Shown: one piece after another, positions 1-15,379 of the stretch
Layout: every line of letters starts with the position of its first letter
Numbering within the stretch: position 1 is the first letter of the stretch
NCBI RefSeq assembly: GCF_014805625.2
Contig: NW_023998455.1
Span: 8,931,005-8,995,004, forward strand
DNA: 64,000 nucleotides
Source: Glossina fuscipes
Lineage: Eukaryota > Arthropoda > Insecta > Diptera > Glossinidae
Direction of reading: 5' to 3'
Position numbers and translations under genes: made by a program
Notes under the pieces: model-generated
What the model was told of the DNA's origin: nothing
Databases searched by the model: none
Seen by the model: the letters and a program-made list of their open reading frames with translations, nothing else

Positions 1-3000
1 AAGAAAAAGTTTTGCATCAGTTTGACGTAAGGAATTTCCAGAGCTCGGCAAATCTAGAATTCTTGAAGCTCAGACAGTACTAGGGATAGGGCTTTTGAGG
101 ACATTCATATATTTTTAGCTGCATCTCTTTTGGTTTTTTCCTTTATGCAATTAGGGATGATGAAGTAACGCTGTTACTGTCTTCGTGTGCGTAAGGCAAA
201 CGGATTTACCAATTTCGACTTATTCAAATTACGCTCGACTGTACGTACAACCAAGCAGGTAGGTTGGCGGCAATCACATTGATATACCTGGGGCTGCAGA
301 CTGCGGCTCCATCCGCCATCTCTCCGAAAAATATAACGAACGTTTGAAGACTACCAGAAACATAATAAATTATTGTAATCTCAAAAAATGTATCTTTACA
401 TATCGTAAATACTTTAGCTAACGATAATGCGCCCAATTTTCTAAACACTATTCATCTAAATAAAAACTAATAGGAACAGGTATAGAAAACATTGTCCTGA
501 GTTGAATGTAATTTCTTTCCTCTTGCTTTTGTTTTTTCCTTTCTTTTGCTGCAATAATCAGATTCGGTTGATGCAATTTCTCTTTGCGCTTTAGTGCCAT
601 CTCTTTAACGTACATCACATAATCGTTGTGTTATTCAATGAATTCTGTGGTTAAAGCTGCAAAGAAGTTAAACCGGAATTCAACAATAATTTTGTAAAGT
701 GTTCCAATTATTGAGCTTCAATTTCTCAAGTTGGTCATCGCACAGATACGCAATTCTAGTTTGTTTTCTGACTAGAATTTGGGTCATGTGAATACACTTT
801 GTGCTCTATTTGGTTCTTTTGCACCCAAGAAATAATGGAGAAATTTTCATAAAATTTATTTATTTGACCCAAAATTTCAACAAGGACAACAGATGCGTTG
901 GTTAATTAAGAGTTCAATTAAATATTCAATAAATTTCTCTTTGATTTATTTTCAATGGTTTTCCTTTCTCCGTCGAACATCTTCCTCTTTGTACGCTATT
1001 GAAAGGAATAAAAGACTGTTCATTAATAATAAAACCGCCTAAACATGTAAAAATTGAAGCCGAAGCATCTGATTATTTGCGGCCAAGATTTGTGCACTTT
1101 CGCACCATTAAGCAACAGAAATTTGGAAAGTAAGCGAAACATTACCAAGAAACGAACACAAACAGCAAAATTGTTAATAAACCAAAACTTCTAAGGGCAC
1201 TGTCGCCTAAGCAGGAAACCCATCATAACCTTAAATGAAAATAATCAGTGACCTGGGATTAACTTTTGTTTTCGAGATATAGAATGAGCCCAGTCATATA
1301 TGGCTTATATATCCACAGAAAGCTTATCAAATTGTTTACACATATTTTGCTGATGTCGTGCTGAAAAGTTCGCATTTCTCCAAAAACCAATGCAATTCCT
1401 CTCGAAACAGCTGATGAAAAAAATAAACAAAAAGAAAAAAACCTCGCGGGTTTCCGCACCACTTTAGAGGTACCGTGTGGGCGCCGTGCCAATTATTTGG
1501 AATGGCTGCGATTAGTTGATATGACTATGTTCAGCGAGATTTCTAAGTTTGCAAAGAAACTTAACATTCTTGTATAAGTAAAGACGGCCTTCTTCTACGT
1601 CTCCTGCTTACAAAACACATTGTGTTGCACGTCTTAGTTCTCGTAACCAACCGAAGTATGCAACCTGTATGCCGTACATTGCTTTTTTTACTGTGCTTCA
1701 TAAACAATTGTTTTTCTGTTTCTTTGCATGCTCACGTAATGATAAAATTATTAAAAACCTCCTATCTTTTGCAACATACATCAAGCAAGTGCCGATTTAT
1801 TCCACTTTTCTCAATCCCTTTATAATGTTTCCTTTACAAATGATTTAACCAAAGAAACTGTAATAGACTTAACATCTGACATCCCGCACAACCTGTGTTG
1901 TATATTAAAGTGTCGTACTCTGTAAAACCATTTTGTACCCGTAGAATGCTATGCATCTGATTTTACCATTCCAGACTAGTTGATTAGAAGTTTGAAATAT
2001 TTTAGAACATACGGCAGCAACAGGATATCACAAGTTTTATGATTAATGTCAATAAATGATTTACCTAACTACTACTTAGATAAGAGGAGCTTAGCTCAAT
2101 TATTGCTATCTTCACTAAAAGAATATCAGAAAATGAGAGACAAGTCGCAAGCGTTTTATTAGTTCGCATTGCTAGAGTTTGAATAGAGCGAATTAAAGCC
2201 GTCACATGAACTTTTCTTTCTTTTCATTCATTATTTAATGCCGGAAGAACAAATTTAGTCTGAAATCGGGAAATGCTTTACATTCTCTTAAAGCAAACAG
2301 CTTGATTTTCGATATTTACTTGGAATCGATACGAGAATTTTTATGCAAAATTGATTCGCGTTTATTACTTAAGTGCGCTTTGTTTGTATAAAAAAAATTA
2401 AGAAGGAAAGAAATAGAAAGCAAGCAAAGCAAAAAATTCTACATGCTCGTATAAGCGGGACAAACAAGTTTACAAACTGAATGAAAAAGCAATGTTGTTG
2501 TACTATTTGATTATTTATTTAATTATTTTGGGCATACTTTTAGGCACTAAAAGCAAATTATAAAACATGAGGCTAAAGCTAACATTTACTTACTTTGTAA
2601 GGTTTGAAAATGAGATAAAACACCCAATGCATTTTCCATATAAAGTTTTGGAACGATGTTTGAACAGTGGAACTTAACAAATTCAAATTCCTCAACAACA
2701 GTTATTATGGGCGCAGGTAATAGTAATTTTTCCAAAATATCGAAAACTCTTTTTTAGTCATAAACAAATTACATTCCACGCAATCATACTCATTTCCAAC
2801 TGGTGAAATTTTCGCTTAAACCCAACAATGAATGTAACATTAAACTCCTCCAAGATCTTATCGTAAGCGTAAGCAGGGACAGCGTAAAAATATCTTCGTT
2901 GCAAAGTTTGAAGTTATAGTTCATCTTGATATGCAGGGGTAGAATCGTGTTATATGGTTTTATTGATTTTTTTTTTTTTCTTAATCATGTGGGTAAAGAA

Positions 3001-6000
3001 TCTTGCTCGCAGTTTTCTCTACCGTTTGAAATTGATTTCCAAACTTATCAGAACTTGACGTAAACGGAACGTTACTAAAATGTTCCGAACGCAAATCTTT
3101 AAAGGAAAGGTATACTAAAAAACTCAATCAAATTCTTAATCAAATATGCAATATAAATATAATAGTAAATATATATGTTGCTGTGTGTAACACCGACTAC
3201 TATAGCAAACGACAATAATAATAAATGTTTAACCTAAGTATGTGCTTAGAGATATACATATATAGGTGATGAACTTATTCTCTTCTATTTGACTTTCTAC
3301 TGCTAACGTTCGTATATAACTTTTGGTAGCACCTTAAAAATTTCATTATTAACCAGATTGTCCGCATTCCATTAATGCAATGAAAATGAGCAGTAAACAA
3401 GCGGCTTGTCAGTCGGTAAAGAACTGTAATCAACTGACAGATTAGACTAAGCGTATGTACGAATATATGTACGATCTAAAGGTGTATATAGATAAGTGTA
3501 TTATTATGCATACAGGTACCAACACTGACAAAAAGGAAAAAAAAGCTATGCACTCAATGGTAGTTGATTGCGTTTGAGCACGTACGGACATACTTATACT
3601 TATATGGATAGGTAAGTATACATAGGTAAGAATACACGCAGGTGTATGAATGTGTTTGCAAATTTATTGGTAAACATTAAACTGCAACAAAAGAAATCCA
3701 CCTCGGCACACTTCAAGCGTTTGTCTCAGTTGATCGCCACTCAGTTTATGATGTCTACTCAATAGTAGGCATGTTGCTCTAAGGTTCGCAACATGTATAC
3801 AAAGAGAAGTTTAATATATTTCCCATGAAAAAGGCAAGTGACAGGATATTTTTCAACATGGTATTAGGATATTTCTAGCAACTTGTTTAACAACTTGTAA
3901 GCGTCCTGGCAACACATATAGAAGCAAAACAAATACATAGACATTGACGTATTCACGCGCATAGTTGTCGGCTTGCTGCGTTGTTTTGGGAGTAAAGAAT
4001 TCTTTACACATTTGCCAGAGATTGTTCAAGCCGTAAATAACACATAGCACAATTTGCGATTGTTATAAAATGCGATCATTAGATAGATAGACAGACATTA
4101 ACTTTACGAAAAGGGGAAAAATGCAAAAGAAAAAAAACCGCAAGAAAACCTCAAAAATCGCCTTGCAGCGCAAGCAATTTGTTTGTGGATTAGAGTAAAA
4201 ACAACTAACGTAAACCATTCAATGAAATATTTTTAAATATATATATTTAGTCTCACGACAAGAGTATCCATTGATGTTCATCACAAAGTGTTTAGTTAAC
4301 TCTGAGCATTTTAATCGTTTGGGAGAAACTAAATAATAATAGTTTTTTGATATTTCTTCACAACTGTTATAAAAACTTAATAACTCTTTGTTTATCTGTT
4401 AGTGTCTGCGTTGTTATCACATTTTTAGTTACATATATAAGGCAGGAAGTCCAACTAAAGTTATATATGTGCTATGTATGTACTTTATTTATGCATTTAG
4501 CTGACCATTAACGATTTTCAACTGTATGAGCGCGTACGCGTACGCGTGTGTACTTGTATGCAGTTAAGACCCTAAGTCGCACTTGTGTTTTATCAGGACA
4601 TGAGCGAAAAAATGCGTTTTCCCCGAAGGGAGAAGATTCATCATAAATTCATAATGATCTTTTGCGCAAGTTTCCCTCAGATCATTCAATATAACTCGAA
4701 GTGGATTTTATAAATATTTATATTTCTGGTTATTTTGACCTGGAAAATAATGTAATAAAGCAGGTTGGAAACTTGTTTCTTTATACATATCATTGAATGT
4801 TCGCATATTTGGACTCGTAAATTTGTGTAAGTGCATAATATTGTGCATATGACTGCTCTCCACTATTGTGGTGGCTGTGGATGCTTTGCAAACAAAAAAA
4901 AAAATAAAAAATAGTATGTCTGTCTTTCGAGAAAATTGCGTAAGAGATTTATTTAGTGGGTATGTAGTGTATGTGTACATGTTAAATGCGCATGTACGTG
5001 TAGTGCTTTTTGGCGGTATCGTTCAATTCATTTATGAAAACTGCACTTGCATGTACTACATATTTGTTTATGCGTGTGTCTTTGTGTGTGTGTGCATTTG
5101 TATGCGCGCATATACCTGAATACCAATAAATTTGCTAAACTCCAATCTTAAGTAATTTTTGCCTATACATACATAGCGAGGAATTTCATATTGTCCGACC
5201 GACTGGCTGTGCCAGTTGTGTTTTTGCTCCGCACTATTATCACTTTTACGCGTCAATATATATTGAAAAGTCGTCTTTTATGCAACAACAAATTGGATGT
5301 GTTATGACAAATGAAAGCAACGAAATTTTCCATTTTATTGCTTTTTCGCAAGTTTACGCGATCCTGTTATCAAATACATTTTAATATACAAGTTTTGTTA
5401 TTCTTTCTTTGCTTTTTCACAATACGTGCCGTGCCAATGCAGCCTATTAATGACATCTCTTTTGAAATGAATTTCATAATAGTTTCGGATAGGTTTTCTT
5501 TTAAAGATAACTGCGATTCTTCTCAATCGTTACATCGTTCCATAAACAGCAATGGCTCAACTTTAATTCAAGTTATGTGTTTTCACTCTTACCTTGCTTG
5601 AGGTTGGGACTTATAAATGATTTTTTGGAAAAAAGAAATTTTTTTCCTCTTCTTAATCATTACAACAAGTACAAACACTAAATGAATGCATGCGGATATC
5701 TGTCACAAGGGCAATACTAAGTAAAATTTCATGTTAGTATATGATGTTAAGTAATTCAAATTGAAGCACAGACGTCTACCGTCCCATACATATTTGGAGG
5801 GGAAAATCCAAGAATAACAAGACGCCTTCGTACACACACTGTAGGTGTAAGTTTGCATATTTTCGCTTATCTCCAGTTTGAAATTCTTAAGGTAACTAAA
5901 AGTATGAATTAAATGTAAATGAAAAAATTCCACACTTTTTGTGAGGTATAATTTAAAAAAAATTAATTCATATATTCATAATTTATTAGGTTTTACTTGA

Positions 6001-9000
6001 AAAATCCGTACAATGTGTGTGAAATTGTTATTCTGTGTTAATGTTACGCGTCTGTTACTTTATGCAGCAAAATGCCTTAAACAAATGAGAAAGTGACACT
6101 TCCCATAGTGCGAGTTTTGTATACCACATAGGTGTATAAGTTCGTTTGGCTTTTGGCTAGAAAAATAGTTTAGGACTCTCTCTGGAGACACACGTATACC
6201 TGGACAACATTGAATTTCATTACGCATAATTTCATATTTCTCATCCAGTCACTACACTGATTATTGTCAGTAAAGGCTTTGTACTAAAAAATGCTACGAG
6301 AAATAATCAATAAAATGCGCAGTCCGCAGTTTCATCGTGGGACTTTCAATAGGAAGATATATCGCCTTTGATGTTCCCTAAAAACGTTTAATGACATTCA
6401 CTCGTTCCTTCCTCGCTATTCAAGGAACGATAAACGTTGTTCGTCGCGCCATTGCACCATTGGCAGGACTTACTGATTGACTTAATAAGTTCTTGGGAAC
6501 AAACTGGCTTTGACGGAAAAAAAAAACACTTTTGCTTCAACAGACAAGTATACGCGTATGACTAGAGCATTTTCCTTCTTGATGTAGAGCTATAAAAAGT
6601 GCACTTCGAAGTGCTTCTGTACACCAATGGATAGTTAACTTGCCGCAAAGCGTGCGCTTTGACTACGAAAAACTCTTGAATGCAATGCAATGAATGAAAG
6701 CGAAACATTCTTATTTTAATTTTGTAGGGGAGTAGGAAGACGAGAGAGGGAAGACTTTGAAAATTAATAAACTGACTTAATTAGCCAATTATTGTGTAGT
6801 TACGACAAAAGGGACTTTTCTGCCCATTTTCAGAATTTTCTTACGCCAGATCAAGAATGGATTTATGGTTTCGCGATATCCACTAAACTCGATAGCTATG
6901 GATCGTCGACTGGCTGTATGTGTGGAAGCATGCATTTTTCGTACTATGGGATGAGAGATGTTTAGATCGTAAAATTGGTATCTAGTACCATATTGATATT
7001 ACGAACAAGTTTACCCAATAGCGAGAATAACAAACCGGTCTTTCGACTTAAACTTACAAAGCATTACTTAACTTAATGTTGAACGTGTCAGATGGTCGAT
7101 CGGACTTTGTAAGAAATATTCAAATCACTCGTGAGTTCAGATCCTGTAGGTTTTTAGTGGTATTTGCTATTTAGCAGGATCGACGTGCCTCTATTTTCAA
7201 TAAATTTTTCCGATGACAGAAAAGTGGGCGACAATATGTATTTTGAAATTTGTAACTTTTTTTTTGCTCCTTCATTTTCAGTGATTTCATTGATGATTTT
7301 GTTGTACACATAAACGCACATAAATTGTAAATTTAGCTTTGATCCGGAAATATATTCAATTTGCGTTCAATATCATCTTTCCATTTCAATTCTTCAATAG
7401 CAGTTATCGGATATAATATAAACTGCTTCGAATTACTTTAAGTGTCGTTAGCAGACACAATTTGCAAAGGAAACTTACTCGGCATTTAACCTTTCAACGA
7501 TATCTGAGCAAAGTTAAGCACTCTTTTGTTTTATCCACAACAGAATGCGGAACCAATCAGAATATGAATATGAATATTAAATTAAATCCTCTCCTTCAAT
7601 ACACAGGTGGTTGTGAGCCAAACTTTCATCATTTTTGAAATATCGTTCAACAAAGAAAATGCGTTGCTTTCTCGTGTATTTCTCAGTTCTTATTAAGACT
7701 AAACTGTCAGCCGTCAAATTGCTCTCTTCGTGTTACCAACACTTTACCGCATAAATGGTAGCATTTTCCAACTTTCCTTGACTGTTGGAACCCGCTATAT
7801 TAGCAAAGGGATATATCATTTCTTCAAAAGAGAGCAAAAAGCGTTCGCAATAGATAGACGGAACTCGAATTATTAATCCAAATAACTTTAATTTATTGAG
7901 AGACTTTCTTAATAAATACATAATCGAAAGAACATTTTATAATCTTTTCGTTTTGTGTTTCCACGATATGAACAGTAGACGTATCTTTACATAAAGCTTA
8001 TTGCAATACTATTATAAATCTGAATCTGATCAAATGTATTGGAAAAAATATATGGTCTTCAAATATATTAAAAGTCGCATTCAAAGAACCATTTTATACG
8101 ATAGCATTAAGTTAATTAATTTGTGATGCTTGCAACTATTAAGCGTTACATGGGCATAGCGGTATTTTCTATTCTATTATTTTTGGCACTTTTGCAATAA
8201 AAACAAATAAAGAAATGTGGAAAGAAAAGTGTGCTTGCCGCGTCCTGTTGACTTACTTTTATTAAGTACTAAACTAATGAATTTTCGAATGCATAACATA
8301 TGACGGTTTTTAAATACTTTTACTTAGCTAATGAATGCGGAAAGTCATTTGACATATTTTTTAATACTATTGCTCTTATTGGATAGTTTGTGATAATGGA
8401 CACAGTATGTCGAACTTTGTCCCATAAAATGTTTGTCTTCGATTCCTCTCGATTCGGTCTCCGAAATTACAATGGCTACGCTTGAATATAATTCATTTAA
8501 ACTAAAATATATATATATATATATATATGGAGTGAAGAAGATTCTGAAGTAATATACAATAAATGTTTTTTTGCTTTTTTTTCGTTTTTAATTTATATCA
8601 ATATTCCTTTAAAAAAACCTAATAAGGCACATATGCTTATTTACGTTTGTGTTTACATTTATATACGAATTTCTTTAATAATAACTTTAACTGATTTTAA
8701 AATATATCATTACAAATATATTATACGTATACATATATAAATACATATATGCATATATGTGTGTGTATATACATATACTATCTATTTATTTATTTACTTT
8801 ATTTACTTATATTTTGGAATAGAAAAGTTTTAATCCTTTTCTCAGTTTCATTTAAATACACATATGATTAAATCAATATTTTTGACCAGAATCGGTGTCT
8901 AATATAAACATATATATATACGTATGTATTGGATTACATCTTCGGCCAGTATAACTTGTATAAATTTATTGAACAATTCTCAAGTTCACACAATTGATTG

Positions 9001-10439
9001 GTATATAGCTCATGACAAAACAATAGCATTTTTTCTTTGAATAACAAATTTTTTATTCGTAAGAAGAGGTTATTAAGGTCATAACTCAAAGTAGCTTAGT
9101 ACTTTAGTTAGGAAAATTATTGCACTCTTAGTACAATGATTTCGAACATCGTAAATAGCGTTCGGCAACATTCGTCCAGATTCGCGTCGATTAAATGCAG
9201 CTGCCATATAGTTAATAGCTCTAAAATTAGGGAATGCATTCACACTTTCGCAAAGAAGCCCTCATCTTGCAAGAATTCAATAAAACAGCCATAATAATTC
9301 TTTTGGGCAATAAACTGCAGTTCCGGAAATTCAACCATGCGGAAAAAACATTGTCAGAGAATCACAAATCAAACATCGGTGCAATTCTCAAATGCTTCCT
9401 TTAAATAAAGCAAATCATAAAAGGCTAAATGCGGTTCCTTTAAAGAAAATTTCGATTGTCTTGTCATCAACTGTACATGCAGGAGGAAGAGAGAATTTAA
9501 AAATGCGGAGAAAGACTAAGTTGTTAAGACTTATTACTCATTGATAAAAAAAGAACTATACAGCAGTTGTATGATAATAATATTGTTCGTCAGTTCGTCG
9601 TGTAGCACATGTATTTAACAGATTAATACGTTGTTTTTCAACATTTTTCCATTTACATTCACTCTAAGTATTTTTGCACTCAAGTTCGTTCGCGGTGGAA
9701 AAAGTTCACGCTTTCCTTTCTTGATAACTTCAACTTACAAGATAAAGATTAAGAACGTTTTCCCTAGCATTCAGTTAAATTTTAATCAGTTATTTATTAC
9801 GCCGAAATTTCTCAATATTCAATCTTCATTAGGAATTAAATTTTTTGTGAAATTGTTACTCATCTTAGTCCTAATCAGTTGAGTGACCGAGAAACACGAT
9901 ATTGTCACCGATTTCGTTCAAGGAATATTCACTGAAAATATAATTAGAAAACCAAATAGCGGTAAGCCTTAAAAGGCAATGAACAGTTAATTAATTTGTA
10001 CTCGGCCGAAAAGTAATTGTTAACGAATAATTAATGTCCCAGTGGTACTCCGTACTAAGTAATACGAGCGTAACTTTGTTTAACATACGTATTGGTGACT
10101 ACGATAAACTTACTATGTTATGTCAGAGACCAAATGGTTACTTCACACCGATATCTTCCGAAGGTTGCAAAGATTGCCACGGGCAATATTTAACCCAAAC
10201 ATTTGAAATCTCAGGATGGAAAAATAAATTTAAAAACGAAAAGTTCTACAGTGTCGAGCAAACTACTTTTCCTCAAAGTTACGGTTTTTTGGACTTTGTA
10301 TGGCCAACTTGACACTCGGTTGCAGTCAGCAGTTTATACTATCGTTCGTGTCTCTTGTCGTCATTCTTTTCTTTTAGAATGAAGTATTTACTCATTAGTG
10401 TTTAATTTCGTTTATCTACTATCAGTGCGTGTATAACAT
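1..10439. other. Gene-free AT-rich region downstream of the PTB gene
   Basis: I find no open frame with recognisable similarity and no RNA gene here. The frames that exist are short, low in complexity and overlap on both strands, as expected by chance. The only clear structures are an AT dinucleotide run at 8507-8528 and scattered A/T homopolymers. Part of it may be 3' UTR of the PTB gene, whose stop is at 10440. Confidence 0.6.
8507..8528. repeat. AT microsatellite
   Basis: Eleven uninterrupted AT units in gene-free DNA. Confidence 0.9.
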
Positions 10440-11617
10440 TTATCTTCTTGGTTTGCCAAAATTATTTGACGGGCCATTTCCATAGATAGCAGCAGCTATT
10501 ACTGCTGCTGATCCGCCATTCCCATAAATGGCACCATTCCCATTCATTAACTTTGTGTGTTTGTGCTGTTGCATTGATGATGCTGCTGCGGCGCCCATTG
10601 CACGTTGGTGTTCTTCAGGACCGTCATTCAAGTCGAGTCCAGCTATCATTTGGGCGATCTCTCGTTCTTTTTTCATATCAGGTGGATTAAATTGTAGACT
10701 AGCTAGAGAACCGTGAGAACGAGAACGGTGCTCTTGACGAATAGAATAGCTGAAAGCTCGCTCGTTTAGGTGACCTTTGCGCCGATAAATACCGGTACCA
10801 CCTGGAGATTCAGCACCCGAGTTGCCAGAATCATCCAAACCGTTGCCCATAGAGGCGGCCAGCTTTCGATTTGACATCGAAAGCGGTCGTGGCTCGCCTA
10901 TTAATGATTGCGCTACTGGGGGTGGAGGGGTGGGACCGCCCATCGCCTGAACTTGATGATAGGTATAAAGCGGTGGCACGATTGGCATACCAACTGGTAT
11001 GCCGGTAGTTTTCTTGTCTTTCTTCTTCTTTTTCATAGAACTGGATGGCTGCAATGTGGCATATTGTTGCGACATGACAACGGGCACATGCATTGGCATA
11101 CCAATATGTGGGGGTGGATGAATCATTTGCGGATGTAAGGGTGGCGGCATTGCTGCATGAGGGGGAACATGTGGTCCAGGTGGAAAGCCTCTATGGCTAA
11201 TTGTATGATAGCCACGACCCATCAATGGCGGTCCTGGCAACGGGCCATATATCGGAGCTCCTAAATGCATACCTTGTCGTTGCAATGTAGCCGGATGTAT
11301 GGGCTTTGGTCTTATCAGAGTGCCCGACAAACTTTGGCTGCTTGAGGATTTCGGTAATTTCTTGTCTTTTTTTTTTTTGTTGCTATCTTTTTTAAGCGGT
11401 GGTGGCGGCACGTCGATAGGTTGGCTAATTTGTCGAAGTCGCGCCGGCCTTCCTAAAGTCGAATTGTGTCCTGAGTACATGTCGTAGGGGCTCTCCAATG
11501 CTATGCTATCTAATTGATCTTGTGAACCGCTCCACACCTTATGATTTTCATCACCATTGTACAGAGAAGCTTCACCGTCATCTACCGTCACATTTAGATC
11601 CGCACTACTGCCATAAA
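10440..11617 (-). CDS. PTB/PID-domain protein, coding exon 2 (residues 273-664, C-terminus)
   Basis: Second and last coding exon of the PTB gene. The acceptor is TTTTGATTTCAG| at 11618, after which TTTATGGC continues the codon begun in exon 1, giving ...SVKN-F-YGSSADL. No ATG opens this frame, which agrees with its being an internal-start exon. The segment has no folded domain I recognise. It holds two lysine clusters (residues about 348-360 and 467-475, both containing KKKKDKK), proline/histidine/methionine-rich stretches between and after them, a basic-Ser patch RSRSHGSLASLQF at about 570-582, and a charged helix-like MKKEREIAQMIAGLDLND at about 587-604. It ends NNFGKPRR. The clusters could be nuclear-localisation or membrane-contact signals, which is inference. 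Further alternative exons inside the 17-kb intron cannot be excluded. Confidence 0.85.
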
Positions 11618-11979
11618 CTGAAATCAAAATGGAGAATTAATTAGACAGGAAAAGTGTTACGTAAAATATTAATACAACATTTTTCCGGCTTTTTCTATTC
11701 CACCTAAACCGTATATTAAATGAATTTCTCTTTCATGTTTGATAAATTGGTCAACAATTTATTTTTCTTACACTTAATTGTTTAACTACCCTTTATGGAT
11801 TTTTTATCAAGTCTCTCTTCTTACCGCAATATTTGTTTACTGCGAAATATTTGCTTTGTCTTACAAATGCATGCATAAAGTGTAATGACCTTAATAACAA
11901 TCCACGATTACTTTGCTGTTATAAGTTAGCTATTAATAATTGTTAAATAAAACAAACAGAAAGGCGTCTGTCTGTTTAA

Positions 11980-11982
<3 letters not shown>

Positions 11983-12011
<29 letters not shown>
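11983..12011. repeat. Poly-A tract of 29 bases
   Basis: The longest homopolymer in the window, inside the PTB-gene intron. No retroposed gene precedes it, so it is more likely a simple repeat than a processed copy. Confidence 0.85.
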
Positions 12012-12013
<2 letters not shown>

Positions 12014-15000
12014 AGTGAGAAAAAATAAATCCTGAATACCCGCAAATAATAGATGCCAACTCAGCTATTTTTCAAAATTTTGCATATTTCCCATATTCCT
12101 CAGTAGTGCAATATGAAATTAAAATCCAAAAGGAAAATTGTATTCCGTCCAGAATCCTAAATTCTTAATCTTTTCCCTATTGTTTGTGTGTATTGTAAGA
12201 ATCGTTAGCTTCATAGCCATTGAGTAGTGCGTAGTATGGCGAACGACTTGAAAAACTTAGTAAGAGTGGAGATGGTATAATTAAGCAAACATTGTATGCA
12301 ACTCGAATAAATCTGAACATAACTAATAAGAATAATTATAACGACGTGTGGCAAACGACCACAATAACTGGAAATGCGGAAAAACGAGTATTGCGATCAA
12401 AGATTGTATTGTATTTAGAATCATCGCTAACTTGCGTCAATCACCCAACATTGAGTATTTTGCCTATCGTAGTCTTGCGTATCATTTGCGTCGTTCCTCA
12501 TACAACGTAAAATGCGAACTCTCTCTTGCTTTCAAAGGCATAAAAATTGAAGTTTAGAAGTTGTTGGTATCTTATTTTGCTAACTAGCTGAGAAAATGCT
12601 CAGAATTGAAAAATGTCTGAAAAGTGCAAGTATCCAAGGCATGCTGCAAACCGAATATAACTTTTTCATTTGGCTTATATTTCGGATGATAACGAATCAT
12701 TAAGTAATTATAATAATAACATATACCCAAAAGAAGGAACGAGCAGGAGTTTGTTTATCCAGAAGCAATATTTTCTTGCTCGCGGAAAAATTTTTAGTCA
12801 TACACTTCTACTTGGTAAATATAGATTGATCCAGAGTGTTTCATTTCCGATCAATTGCAATCTCTTTCAAAACCTTAAATTGTGGTTTTATAGTAATTGA
12901 CGGCATTTCTATAAGTTTGTTAAATCTAAGAAAAGAAGAGATTACTCAGAGCAGCTGTCGAATTACTTGTGGAATATCAATGAGAGTCTTCTAACCAACC
13001 TCTTGGTCAGAGTTTCGGAAGAAGGCGTAACGCAGGTCACCCATTTTGTCGTTTCGAGAGTAAACGGAAATAAAATACAGCTCTGATTGAGATTTGGATC
13101 ACATTTTTGTTGGGACCATGTCATTATTTATAGAGTACAAGTACCGCGTACAAAAACTTATTATAAAGACGATAAGGCCACAGTTGCGCTTCGTATGTGT
13201 GGGATGAAGCTAATATTTGGTAAGAGGACGTCGTAAATAAGCATTATTGTTCCTTTGCTGTAAAAAACACACATACATTTAATGCTCCTGAAGGACTTTT
13301 ACTTCAATAAACCACAGTTTGTTATTGATCTTATTCGCCAAGATTACTCGTGTTATTGGTGATATAAAAGCACTTTTTGTGGCAAAATGACCAAAATTGA
13401 TGTTCCAGGAGAGAATTTTTGCGAAAGTCCAAAGATGAAAGAGTCCATGTTGGTATCGTTTACCGTTTGTTAAGAATTGAAAATAAAGCACTTATTTGAT
13501 GAGTCCCTTCCTGGCTTTAAATCGTACAAACACTGTTAATCGAGCTCTATCTTACATCCGAAAATCGCCCGAACAACTTTGCGGCATTCGATGCTTTGCT
13601 TTGTAAAATAACTCTACTAAGTACGCGTCAAAACAGCATATAAAACAACCGCGTAAACAGTTGTCGTGAAAAGGTGGCTCCACGTGAGAAAAACTTGGGT
13701 ATGTGTATACATCTCTAAATTGATGCCAATGGCGTGCGATTCGACCATCTTTCTCTAAATTCATTTATTAAATACTTAATAAATAATAAGAAAATTTATT
13801 AGTAATCAGTGAAGAACTTTTTTTTAATTAAACAAAGCTATTATTTAAATATTGATTGCAGTTTCAAGTTCATTTCAAGTCAGCGCATTATTCGTTCATT
13901 ATTTCCATCGACATGTAAAAGCTGCTACAACTACAATGGAACTCTTTAAACACGCAATAATACGTTTTCAGCGTTTCTTAATACTCGTACTCGTTGCCTT
14001 AGCTAAGTAAATAGTTTTAGAATTCAATTGGTGGGGAGATCGATCATAATGAAGAATGTTCGCAAAAAACGCGTTATGATGCTAAACGTTACTATTATAT
14101 GTAATGAAAACCAATCAACCAGAATTGTCCGTGTGTTTGCCAATCCAGAGTTCGAGATTGCCATTGGAAGGCTTATTGCCAAAAGAATTTTAAAATAGGA
14201 AGCTATAATCAAACTTAGTATTAGTTTGGAAAGTGGTCTCTCTGTTAGATACTCAGAAAAGGACGTTAGCCTTTAATCTATCACTACCTAAAAATTAATG
14301 AAAAGTTCAGTGCGAAAGCTGTTTTTCACGGTGAGCTGACGCTTTCGCAATTAAGAGACTACTTTTTGATGGACATGTTCATCAAGCTGACTGTATGCTA
14401 TCAAAGATTCGTCACAAATCGAACATGTCCTCCTTACTTAATTTTGTGGTTTATTGTGATAATGAACATAAGCACCCTGCAGCTGGTATTGTAGGCGGTT
14501 TAAAGAATTTATGAGCCTGTAGAAATCAGATGGCAGGTACCATGATGACCGCTTAGAAATATTTTAGAAACTCTCTAATGCAACTGTAAACTAACGTAGA
14601 GGAAGTAAAATGCAGCTCATGCAAGGCAAGCTGCATAGATTTGATCATCGGTGCATGAATGTTCATAAATCGAAGCATTACTTGTAAGAGAAAAAGTTAC
14701 GTTACATAAGAATTGAATGTTTATATAATTACCGTTTATTGTTGTATTTGTTTTAAAAATAAAATACGAGATGCGTACCATTTGATTTAAGCCGCATTTA
14801 CTCGTGCGCTCGCAAAATATTTTTGGAAAAACCATCGAATATAATTTTAATTACAATTGTATAACTTTTCTTCGGGAATAAAAGCATTTGAAGAATTCCC
14901 AATGAATTCATCTTACGCACGTTTTTAATAGGAAGATTCAGCTTTGGATAAAGCTCACATATGATTATAAGATATGAAGGTAGGGGAGCGAGAATATTTA

Positions 15001-15379
15001 GAACAACTCAGGAGTTAAATACTAAGATAAAAAATATTCAGCGAGTATTTTTGCGCGTTTGCAAAGGGAATCTGAGATTATTACATAAATACGTTGCCTG
15101 TCAAAGTGTTTAAAATGACGGGAACCGTTCTGAATGGACTGCAAAAGTGATAGGAGATAAGTTAAAAAAAAATGAAAATGAGAAGAGAATCGCTATGATT
15201 TCGATACGATTTCACGTTCGTGGATATTTTCAGCAGTGCAAAGTCCAATGTAGATATGTATAAAAGGTTTTCAGCTTTGGAAAATCTTTAAAATTTTCTT
15301 ATAAATGCATTTATTCCGAGCATCTTTCTTCTTTGTTTTTACTTTTCCATAATTAATTTCTTTTATTTTTATAGCCATC

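Noticed and set aside
6592..6614. TATAAAAAG followed by the perfect palindrome GCACTTCGAAGTGC
   Set aside because: Looks promoter-like, but no gene or exon follows in either direction and the spacing does not fit a heat-shock element.
10034..10312. Plus-strand frame with several cysteines (CQRPNG...CKDCHGQ)
   Set aside because: No family recognised, no splice or promoter context, and no repeat of the cysteine pattern. Treated as chance.
10528..11487. Three plus-strand frames
   Set aside because: Antisense shadows of the PTB-gene second exon, whose composition is biased.
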